64,000 nt of DNA from the IMG/VR virus record IMGVR_UViG_3300012228_000001, positions 1 to 64,000 of that record, one strand, 5' to 3'. This stretch comes from a virus. Below, one piece after another: positions 58,036 to 64,000 of this stretch. The stretch's first letter is position 1; every line of letters begins with the position of its first letter. A program made the translations under genes and the position numbers. The notes below the pieces were generated by a model. It saw nothing but the letters and a program-made list of their open reading frames with translations, was not told the DNA's origin and did no database searches.

Positions 58036-58051
58036 TTATTAACGTGCGCAA
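58034..58051 (+). repeat. Leader-box second element, copy D
   Basis: ATTATTAACGTGCGCAA before the DUF3150-like gene. Its GTG, in frame, matches a GGG in the other copies, so it is the box and not the start codon; the ATG is at 58068. Confidence 0.5.
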
Positions 58052-58067
58052 GAAAAGGAAAACAGGG

Positions 58068-59093
58068 ATGGCAAAGATAGCGAAAACAGTTAAGCCCAAT
58101 TGGGGCGTTGTGCTTAGTAATAAAGGGCTAGTCGTGTCGCTGTCGATTCGTTGGTTCAAAGGCCAACGGAAGCTGACAGCCGAAGATTTGGATTTGGAAA
58201 AGCAGTCCGAGGCTGCGGAATTTCAAAAGCTATTCTCGCTCGGACAGAAAAGCATCATTCCGAAAGAAGTCTTCAACGAGTTTCATCGGATGGAAACGCG
58301 AGCACGCTCGCTGCTCGATAAATACTCGTTCGAGACGCCGTTCGGACAGTTCGTGACCTATGAGGCTTTTCCGATCTTCGAAAAGAAGATCGAAGAGATC
58401 GAGAAAGAGTTTCGCGAAGCGGTGCATGAAACGATTGCGAAGTTTCCGAAGTATCGCGGGCAAGTCTTGGCGGATTACGCCAAGCTGTCCAACGACTTGT
58501 TTACCAACGGCAACAAGCGCAACAACACGGCGCGGCTCTTGAACGCCGTGCGCAACTCGATGCCGTCGCGCAACTCGCTGCACGAGTATTACAGCTTCGA
58601 GTGGGAGCCGTTTCATATCGCGACTCCGAGCGAGCTAGTGCAGGAGCAGAAGAAGGCGACAGTGTTGGCCGAAGGCAAGGCGGTCAAGTATCAAGTCAAC
58701 AAGAAGCTTGCCGAGAAGTACGAGAAAAAATCGGCGCACGCGATTGACTCGTTTATCAGCGGGTCGATCAAGAAGATGCGCGGCGTCGTCAACGAACTGG
58801 TTGTCGCGGCGCTGAAATCAATCGACAAGAACGACGGCGTGCTGGTGCCCCGGCTGTCGACCACGCTCAAAGGCATGGTTGACCAGTTCAAGCTAATGAA
58901 CGCTTGGGGCGATCAGGATATCGAAGCGAAGCTGCTCAAGCTGAAAGAGTATTTGCATGAGACCGATGGCGACGGCCCGAAGCGCACGCCGGAAGTCAAG
59001 GCAATGTTGAAAGAGTTGCGCAGCAATCTTAAAGAGCGGATCAGCGAAAGCCAGTTGTCGATCCGGCAAGTGCGGAGCGGAGTCGAGCTGTGA
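58068..59093 (+). CDS. DUF3150-like partner of the AAA ATPase, 341 aa
   Basis: Starts MAKIAKTVKPNWGVVLSNKG, then LVVSLSIRWFKGQRKLTAEDL and ..SLGQKSIIPKEVFNEFHRMETRARSLL, the layout of DUF3150 proteins, which in bacteria occur beside MoxR-type AAA genes. The rest is long helix (EKKIEEIEKEFREAVHETIAKF). It probably is the substrate adaptor or partner of the AAA protein. Confidence 0.65.
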   Translation: MAKIAKTVKPNWGVVLSNKGLVVSLSIRWFKGQRKLTAEDLDLEKQSEAAEFQKLFSLGQKSIIPKEVFNEFHRMETRARSLLDKYSFETPFGQFVTYEAFPIFEKKIEEIEKEFREAVHETIAKFPKYRGQVLADYAKLSNDLFTNGNKRNNTARLLNAVRNSMPSRNSLHEYYSFEWEPFHIATPSELVQEQKKATVLAEGKAVKYQVNKKLAEKYEKKSAHAIDSFISGSIKKMRGVVNELVVAALKSIDKNDGVLVPRLSTTLKGMVDQFKLMNAWGDQDIEAKLLKLKEYLHETDGDGPKRTPEVKAMLKELRSNLKERISESQLSIRQVRSGVEL

Positions 59094-59272
59094 AGAAGCG
59101 GCCATATCCGAAATGGGTTCTCGCGGATTGCCCGAAGTCACGGTGCCCGGACTGCCACGGCACCGTGACGCTTCTTTCTAAAAACGACGCGATGCCAGCA
59201 TTTTATATTTGCTGGACTTGCAAGGCAGTTGCAGAAGTCGGCAGCGGGCCGGTCAGAAAGGAAACCGAATGA
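59090..59272 (+). CDS. Small zinc-ribbon protein, 60 aa
   Basis: CPKSRCPDCHGTVTL and YICWTCKAVAE give four cysteines, a zinc ribbon. The ATG lies on the stop of the DUF3150-like gene (four-base overlap). Confidence 0.6.
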   Translation: MKKRPYPKWVLADCPKSRCPDCHGTVTLLSKNDAMPAFYICWTCKAVAEVGSGPVRKETE

Positions 59273-59490
59273 ACACTTGGACTGCGTATTACTTCGAGAA
59301 GACTAACCGTGACGATAGACCCTATCATTGGGTAGCGCTCACCAACTGCGATTCTGGCAAACCGGACGGCTATATTTGCATCACGCAAGGCTTCGGCGAT
59401 CTGCCAGAACTGCTTGATATTTTCGGCCATAAGAGCCGCGTCCATGAAGGGCGCGAGATCAGCGTGTTTGTCGATGGTGTGAAGCAATGA
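59269..59490 (+). CDS. Hypothetical protein, 73 aa
   Basis: MNTWTAYYFEKTNRDDRPYHWVALTNC, alpha-beta with many aromatic residues. Overlaps the zinc ribbon and next gene by four bases each. No family. Confidence 0.55.
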   Translation: MNTWTAYYFEKTNRDDRPYHWVALTNCDSGKPDGYICITQGFGDLPELLDIFGHKSRVHEGREISVFVDGVKQ

Positions 59491-59783
59491 CGAAAATTTA
59501 TACACGAGGAAAAACACCGGAAGGTCGTTGGGGCCGTTGGATGTTGTGGGCGACGTTTGCCGTTCAAATCGATGCCGAGGCTTTTGCCGCAACGATTCGA
59601 AAAACACACCCGACTTGGCAAGTGGTAGTCGGCAACAAACACGCGCCGCGACAGCATGAGTGGAACGTCGAGCTATCCGAAGATGGACAGCTTGAAGTAG
59701 TGCGAACGCGCACCGGCAAACAGGAAAGCGAGCATGAGCGGCGCATGGAGAAGTGGGCGCGGCAGAATTACGAAAGAGATTAG
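59487..59783 (+). CDS. Hypothetical protein, 98 aa
   Basis: MTKIYTRGKTPEGRWGRWMLWATFAVQIDAEAFAATIRKTHP, then an Arg/Glu-rich C-terminal helix. No family recognised. Confidence 0.55.
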   Translation: MTKIYTRGKTPEGRWGRWMLWATFAVQIDAEAFAATIRKTHPTWQVVVGNKHAPRQHEWNVELSEDGQLEVVRTRTGKQESEHERRMEKWARQNYERD

Positions 59784-59785
59784 CA

Positions 59786-59992
59786 ATGACTCTCAACGAA
59801 ATGCTCGACTTCGAGTTGATAGGCAACCCTGACGTGAGTCATGCGGTTGCCGTGAACAACTCGACGATCTTGGTCACGTTCAAGGATGGTTCGTTAGGTG
59901 CGCTTGGGCGCACCGACGAAGAGGGCTGGCAGTGGCTAGGCGGCGGGCCAATAGACGCCGCAATAATAATGGCAGGGGGTTTTAACGCATGA
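59786..59992 (+). CDS. Hypothetical protein, 68 aa
   Basis: MTLNEMLDFELIGNPDVSHAVAVNNSTILVTFKDGSLGAL, a small beta-rich fold with Gly-rich end. ATG two bases after the previous stop. No family. Confidence 0.55.
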   Translation: MTLNEMLDFELIGNPDVSHAVAVNNSTILVTFKDGSLGALGRTDEEGWQWLGGGPIDAAIIMAGGFNA

Positions 59993-60474
59993 ATAAATTT
60001 CAACCGGCTAACTACGAAGTCAACCCGGAAAAGTTTGACGCGATGGTACGCAAAGCGATGGAAGTGCATGGCATAGACCGGCAAGACGCCGAACGGTTTA
60101 TCAAAACCACGCTGTCCGAGCCGGTGTTTTTGAACGACACCTATCAAGTGAGCACGCGGGGATTTCGCTTGCCGGACTTTGGCGGCGATTGGGTTCATTT
60201 ATCAATCAAGCGTATCGACCGCGAAGCGATTCGAGACTGGCGCGATCTGCAAGAGATCAAAAATCAGCTCGTCGGCGAAGAGAACGAGGGCATCGAATTG
60301 TTCCCGGCTGAATCGCGGCGTGTCGATACAGCGAACCAGTACCATTTATTTGTGCTCAAGAAGAAAGGCCAAAAAATCCCCATCGGGTTTAACGAGCGCT
60401 GGATAATGGATCACGACGAGCACGATCCGGTGACTCAAGTGAAGCAACGGCCCTTCAAGAGTGATGATCTATGA
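59989..60474 (+). CDS. Hypothetical phage protein, 161 aa
   Basis: Starts MNKFQPANYEVNPEKFDAMVRKAMEVHGID; has VFLNDTYQVSTRGFRLPDFGGDWVHLSIKRIDREAIRDWRDLQ, a pattern common in phage proteins of unknown role. It overlaps the membrane-protein gene by four bases. Confidence 0.65.
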   Translation: MNKFQPANYEVNPEKFDAMVRKAMEVHGIDRQDAERFIKTTLSEPVFLNDTYQVSTRGFRLPDFGGDWVHLSIKRIDREAIRDWRDLQEIKNQLVGEENEGIELFPAESRRVDTANQYHLFVLKKKGQKIPIGFNERWIMDHDEHDPVTQVKQRPFKSDDL

Positions 60475-60629
60475 GCCGTGATCTTTGGGTCATGCTCGTT
60501 CTCGGCGGATTTATCGGCTTCCTTGTCGGCATGTACGTCGGCGTTGGGGTTGCCTTAAAACAAGAAAGGAAATGGCATGAGTATGATGCGGCTTCGGTGG
60601 AAAACGCCCGCGACCGCCTATCCGAATAA
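60471..60629 (+). CDS. Small membrane protein, 52 aa
   Basis: MSRDLWVMLVLGGFIGFLVGMYVGVGVALKQERK has one transmembrane segment and then a charged tail. It overlaps the methyltransferase-like gene start. Unknown membrane role. Confidence 0.6.
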   Translation: MSRDLWVMLVLGGFIGFLVGMYVGVGVALKQERKWHEYDAASVENARDRLSE

Positions 60630-61257
60630 GCGGGTCGGCAAGGCGCGGATTTTCAAATATCGGTGCCCGGTGAGGGACACCTATTGGGCTGAAGGCATGA
60701 AGGGCTATCTGTATTACCGCTTCGAGCCGGGACACAACAGGATCACGCAACTATCGATCAACGGCCAATGTTGGATGACCGATATGCCGCCTTACTTTTG
60801 GTCAATGGAACACTTTGCCGAGCAATCGCACGGGCATGTGCTCGTCGCGGGCTTGGGGCTTGGGCTGGTGGTTCACTGCCTTGCCAAGAATCCCACGGTC
60901 GAGAGTATCACGGTAATCGAAAGAGAACCGGACGTGATAAAACTGATTAAGCCGCTTTTACCGAAGGATATGAGTATCAAGATCATCAACGCCGATTTCT
61001 ATGAATGGATGGAGCGAGACCGTTTACAGCGCGACGTGGTGATTTGGGACTTGGGCTTGTGGGGCTTGCCCGAAGACGGGGGCGAGCGCCACGGCTGGCC
61101 GGAAGTTTTCATTATCAAGTTCAAGGTGGCCGACAAATACGGCGATGATTGCAAGTGCTTCCGTCACGGCCTCGACCGCGATCCGGCTGGCGCAGAGTTT
61201 ATCAAAACGGAACGCTATAAGAGGGCGCGTGAGAGTTTATATCCGGGGGTTATATGA
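60577..61257 (+). CDS. Class I methyltransferase-fold protein, 226 aa
   Basis: HVLVAGLGLGLVVHCLAKNP is a SAM-binding glycine loop; VIEREPDVIKLIKPLL is the acidic strand 2 and INADFYEWM the next. Spermidine synthase-like or tRNA/DNA methylase; no NPPY or DPPY catalytic motif, so substrate is open. Starts inside the membrane-protein gene. Confidence 0.6.
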   Translation: MSMMRLRWKTPATAYPNKRVGKARIFKYRCPVRDTYWAEGMKGYLYYRFEPGHNRITQLSINGQCWMTDMPPYFWSMEHFAEQSHGHVLVAGLGLGLVVHCLAKNPTVESITVIEREPDVIKLIKPLLPKDMSIKIINADFYEWMERDRLQRDVVIWDLGLWGLPEDGGERHGWPEVFIIKFKVADKYGDDCKCFRHGLDRDPAGAEFIKTERYKRARESLYPGVI

Positions 61258-61279
61258 GCGACTTTTTACAGGAGAGAAC

Positions 61280-61888
61280 ATGGCAACTTCCAAGTGGTTG
61301 AAGTGGTATCGAGAACACATGAAAAAGCCAAAAGTTCGGAAAAAACGGAATGAGTATTTGCGACGCTACCGGGATCGGCCCGAAGTTCAACAGCGGGGGC
61401 GTGCCTATAGAACTAAAGAAGAAGTTAGAATTCGAAACAACGCAGTACATAGAGAAAGCCGAAGGCGGACTCGTCTTTCGGTTCTCTGTCATTATGGTGG
61501 CAACCCGCCTAAATGCGCTTGCTGCGGGGAAACTATTGTGGAATTCCTTTCCATCGATCATATCAATGGCAGACCACCTGAACATCGTGGCAAGAATCGA
61601 GCGGTCGTTGGTGGCTATTGGCTATGTCGATGGCTAATCCGCAATAAGTTCCCGAAGGAGTATCAAGTCCTTTGCCTCAATTGCAATTTCGCCAAGGGGC
61701 ACTATGGCGGGTGTCCACATAAAATCGGAAGTTCCTATAACAAGTTTCGAAAGTTCGAGAAGAAAATATGGACGCGAACCGGACGCCGGAATAAAACTGG
61801 ACTCGACTGGAACAATTCTAATGATCGTCGGAAGTATCATCGGGAATGGGCGCGTCGTACTAGGGGCTACAAGACGAAACGAGTTTAA
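61280..61888 (+). CDS. HNH endonuclease, 202 aa
   Basis: The ATG at 61280 follows AGGAGAGAAC. Basic N-terminal helices (WYREHMKKPKVRKKRNEYLRRYRDRPEV) precede CACCGETIVEFLSIDHINGRPPEH, CLNCNFAKGHYGGCPH: a zinc HNH core of the type seen in phages. Related to, but distinct from, the three paralogues at 53-56 kb. Confidence 0.85.
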   Translation: MATSKWLKWYREHMKKPKVRKKRNEYLRRYRDRPEVQQRGRAYRTKEEVRIRNNAVHRESRRRTRLSVLCHYGGNPPKCACCGETIVEFLSIDHINGRPPEHRGKNRAVVGGYWLCRWLIRNKFPKEYQVLCLNCNFAKGHYGGCPHKIGSSYNKFRKFEKKIWTRTGRRNKTGLDWNNSNDRRKYHREWARRTRGYKTKRV

Positions 61889-61926
61889 CTTGAAAAATCA
61901 AAGTGGAGTGAAAGAAAATACTTAAA

Positions 61927-62457
61927 ATGAATCCGAGAATCGCAAAACTAAAAACATACAAGGGCATCCCGATTGTTTTCTTCGCGACAATCGACAAGAA
62001 AGGCATTCCAGATTTCAAAGTAACCGACGAAGAGAAGCGGATGCGCTGCGGCAAGGAACATCTGTGCTGGATTTGCGGCGAACCGCTCACCATGCCGATC
62101 TGCTTTATCGGCGGGCCGCACTCGGTTGCGCAAGGAACTTTTACCGATGGCCCCATGCACGCCGAATGCGCCGCCGACTCAATGGAAATGTGCCCGTGGC
62201 TTTTGGGACGCATGGACTATGCGCCGCCTGAATCGTTCAAGATGGACCGGCACAACAGGCCGGTGCGGTTTGTGACTGGTGCGGCGAGACCGGAAATGGT
62301 CAAGTCGCCTGACCGTGTTGCGATCTACAAGTGCTTGGGGTTTGACATACTAATCTTGCCGCTACAAGGCGGGCGCTGCGCTTGGTTCTTCAAAGCGTTC
62401 ACTGCGCTATCCGTAGATTTTCGGGATCGGATTGCGCCAACTGCGAAAACAGCATAG
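61927..62457 (+). CDS. Conserved phage zinc-binding protein, 176 aa
   Basis: CWICGEPLTMPICFIGGPHSVAQGTFTDGPMHAECAADSMEMCPWL matches a family of small phage proteins with CxxC, H and AEC..C residues, zinc-binding. Function unknown. It converges with the sigma-like gene, overlapping it by 59 bases. Confidence 0.65.
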   Translation: MNPRIAKLKTYKGIPIVFFATIDKKGIPDFKVTDEEKRMRCGKEHLCWICGEPLTMPICFIGGPHSVAQGTFTDGPMHAECAADSMEMCPWLLGRMDYAPPESFKMDRHNRPVRFVTGAARPEMVKSPDRVAIYKCLGFDILILPLQGGRCAWFFKAFTALSVDFRDRIAPTAKTA

Positions 62458-63367
62458 CCATCCGATCCAATACAAATTCCTGATAGGCTTCCGGGTAGCC
62501 TCTCTTACTAGCGTTCTCAAGGCGGGCTAGGTTCATCAAGAATCTTTCTTGGTTGGACCTGCCGCCTTGGAACGCTTTTTTTATGTCCGGTTTCCGGTTC
62601 AATTTCCTGATCGCGTCTTTCGCGATTGCAAAATCATCGAACACCCGCGCCACCCCTATCCCAAGCTTCTCCGCAATATCCCGGTAACTCATGTTGTCGA
62701 CGGTTTTCATTTTGTAAATTTTAAGCTGCCGTTTGGCGAGACTCACATTTTTCCAAGTCGTGCGCGTCTTCTCTTTTTTCTTCAACTCGTCACGGGCGTC
62801 TTTTAGCTTGATGTTGAATTCTTTTTCAATCTCGTCAAGCAAGTGATCGCGCTGCGATAGCGCGTATGCCTGCTCCATCATGCTTTCAATGCTGTTATTT
62901 TCGTCGGGGAGTGTTTCTGGTACTTCGGTGACTTCTGGAAAGCGGTCAATAATTTTCTGGCGCTGCTCGTCGGTTACTTCCCTATGGATCAAGTCGTATA
63001 ACGTCCGGGTGCCCGTCATGCCGTGCCCGCGCTCCCATTGAAGATGCTTCAAGATACCGAACTTGATCGACGGCCTGATAAAATTCTCAATCGGCCCCGA
63101 CTTTGGAGTATAGCGTCGCAACGCATGCAGGGCTTCGTGCATGCCAGCTTCGGCGGCGTCGTCGAACGATTGAAAGTGAACCCCTTTGGCTTTCTGATAC
63201 GCGACGCTGATCGCCGACCATCTTTCGATATTGGGATAATGCTTCTCAAACAGTTTTTTCACACGCGGTGGGAACTTCGTGTTGCGATTATAGCCGCTGA
63301 CCAAGCCGGTCCTGCGCCTGTATCCGCGCACGCGCTGAAAAGCCTTAACGCAGATCGCTATTATCAT
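62399..63367 (-). CDS. Sigma70-like transcription factor, 322 aa
   Basis: It has a region-2-like AAEAGMHEALHALRRYTPKSGPIENFIRPSIKFGILKHLQ and a region-4-like helix-turn-helix (NMSYRDIAEKLGIGVARVFDDFAIAKDAIRKL). Together these suggest a phage-encoded sigma factor or sigma-like recruitment protein for late or middle promoters. Length and spacing differ from host sigma70. It overlaps the upstream minus gene by four bases. Confidence 0.65.
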   Translation of the reverse strand: MIIAICVKAFQRVRGYRRRTGLVSGYNRNTKFPPRVKKLFEKHYPNIERWSAISVAYQKAKGVHFQSFDDAAEAGMHEALHALRRYTPKSGPIENFIRPSIKFGILKHLQWERGHGMTGTRTLYDLIHREVTDEQRQKIIDRFPEVTEVPETLPDENNSIESMMEQAYALSQRDHLLDEIEKEFNIKLKDARDELKKKEKTRTTWKNVSLAKRQLKIYKMKTVDNMSYRDIAEKLGIGVARVFDDFAIAKDAIRKLNRKPDIKKAFQGGRSNQERFLMNLARLENASKRGYPEAYQEFVLDRMAMLFSQLAQSDPENLRIAQ

Positions 63368-63756
63368 GCGGGCACCACAACGGCGTCGGACACATCTTGA
63401 GCATTCGCGCCTTCGCCGGATTCTGGAATGTCGAGATTCTCAAACACTCGAATCTCGGCAAATCCGTTATTGGGCACGGTTTGCCGACCGTCTGGATATC
63501 GCACCACCCACTCACCCCGATACAACCCCGCCTCGTTCGTGTCGCCCGGCTTCCATTCGTATTTAACCTGACCGCTGATCGGATCGTCAACGAGGATTGC
63601 CGCCCCGCCAATGATGGGCTTATCGGGACGATCCGGCCATCGCATCGCGAACCTGACCGTCGTGCCGGTCAAATCCATCACGCTATCATCGGCGTTCTTG
63701 AGCGTCGCATAGAGAGTCGGGAAGTTGTCTCCACGTTTCAAAAAAAAGTCAGCCAT
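63364..63756 (-). CDS. BppU-N-like baseplate/tail protein, 130 aa
   Basis: MADFFLKRGDNFPTLYATLKNADDSVMDLTGTTVRFAMRW with the double-beta pattern of BppU N-terminal domains that anchor tail fibres or baseplate. Stands alone. It overlaps the neighbouring genes by four and eight bases. Confidence 0.6.
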   Translation of the reverse strand: MADFFLKRGDNFPTLYATLKNADDSVMDLTGTTVRFAMRWPDRPDKPIIGGAAILVDDPISGQVKYEWKPGDTNEAGLYRGEWVVRYPDGRQTVPNNGFAEIRVFENLDIPESGEGANAQDVSDAVVVPA

Positions 63757-64000
63757 CTTGAATCTCCGCGCTGGTGTGCGCTTGGTTTATTTCCGCGCTC
63801 GTATGCGCCCCGTTTATTATTTCGGCGCGATTATACGCTGGTGCGCCGTTCACGTCTACCGCCGTCGCTGATGTTCTCCCGCGCTGCGCGTTCACGAAGA
63901 TTCCCGCCGAGTCAATCAATGCCCTAGCCAATGCGGCTTCAATCACACCAGCGAAGAAGATATTTCCGAGTGTCGAGTCTTCGTCATCCGCCGCGCTGGC
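63749..64000 (-). CDS. Partial structural-type gene running off the window
   Basis: The frame stays open from the window edge to 63749. It ends in repeats AEIINGAHTSAEINQAHTSAEIQDG, with the unit HTSAEI twice. The start is beyond 64000; an in-frame GTG at 63946 is not preferred. Repeats of this kind are common in fibre or display proteins. Confidence 0.55.
   Translation of the reverse strand, partial: ASAADDEDSTLGNIFFAGVIEAALARALIDSAGIFVNAQRGRTSATAVDVNGAPAYNRAEIINGAHTSAEINQAHTSAEIQDG

Noticed and set aside
61254-61301. 15-codon frame starting at the methyltransferase-like stop
   Set aside because: ATGA overlap is attractive, but it is too short to support, and the real next gene starts within it at 61280.
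61350-61637. 95-residue frame inside the HNH gene at 61 kb
   Set aside because: Plausible residues but no ribosome site, and the overlapping HNH gene has intact zinc and catalytic residues.
1-64000. tRNA genes or CRISPR arrays
   Set aside because: I looked for T-arm-like TTCGA contexts and regularly spaced direct repeats; those seen (e.g. near 221) fall in coding sequence, and no arm set or spacer array was found.

Overview
The window is a 64 kb piece of a tailed bacteriophage genome (Caudoviricetes) with a contractile-tail (myovirus) module. The supports are a tail sheath, a tail tube, a frameshifted tail-assembly chaperone pair, a tape measure with a lytic-transglycosylase domain, gp27-, gp5/gpV-, gp25- and J-like baseplate proteins, a capsid module and an endolysin. 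Genes are tightly packed with frequent ATGA overlaps and AGGAG-type ribosome sites, so the host is a bacterium. The sequence is moderately GC-rich and I cannot name the host. No terminase, portal, DNA polymerase, integrase, tRNA or CRISPR array was seen, so both ends are probably cut from a larger genome.

Layout. (1) 1-9.1 kb, minus strand: early genes including a DUF5131 protein, a DnaC-like helicase loader, a replisome organiser, a HerA-like ATPase, an HNH nuclease, two helix-turn-helix regulators and several small proteins. (2) 9.2-16 kb, plus strand: a recombination module with a YqaJ-type exonuclease, RusA-like resolvase and SbcC/Rad50-like ATPase. It diverges from block 1 across a shared operator and promoter region. 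(3) 46.4-15.9 kb, read on the minus strand: the late operon, in the order prohead protease, scaffold-like protein, major capsid protein, connectors, sheath, tube, chaperones, tape measure, baseplate, fibres, lysis. (4) 46.6-62.5 kb, plus strand: about 35 mostly small accessory genes, including a ParB-like protein, an HExxH protein and a DUF1257 / DUF2997 / AAA+ / DUF3150-like cassette. (5) 62.4-64 kb, minus strand: a sigma-like factor, a BppU-N-like baseplate protein and a gene cut by the window edge.

Three things stand out. First, two minus-strand operons begin with what look like structured leader RNAs. The late operon has a consensus -35 promoter, a three-way-junction fold starting at the predicted transcription start, and an intrinsic terminator ending five bases before the protease ATG. 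The replication operon has a multi-hairpin fold whose closing stem competes with pairing of the ribosome-binding site. Second, a ring-ATPase cassette resembling the plastid/cyanobacterial Ycf35-Ycf46 pair is interleaved with three paralogous HNH nuclease genes whose basic N-terminal repeat arrays differ in length. Third, nine homing-type nucleases occupy the window. Three lie antisense inside the late operon, one of them a LAGLIDADG enzyme between the sheath and tube genes.

How the genes work together (inference). Early regulators near 7.2-9.1 kb balance the replication block against the recombination block. Late genes are probably held off by the leader terminator until antitermination or ligand sensing allows read-through. 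The sigma-like factor may read the repeated leader boxes found before several plus-strand accessory genes.
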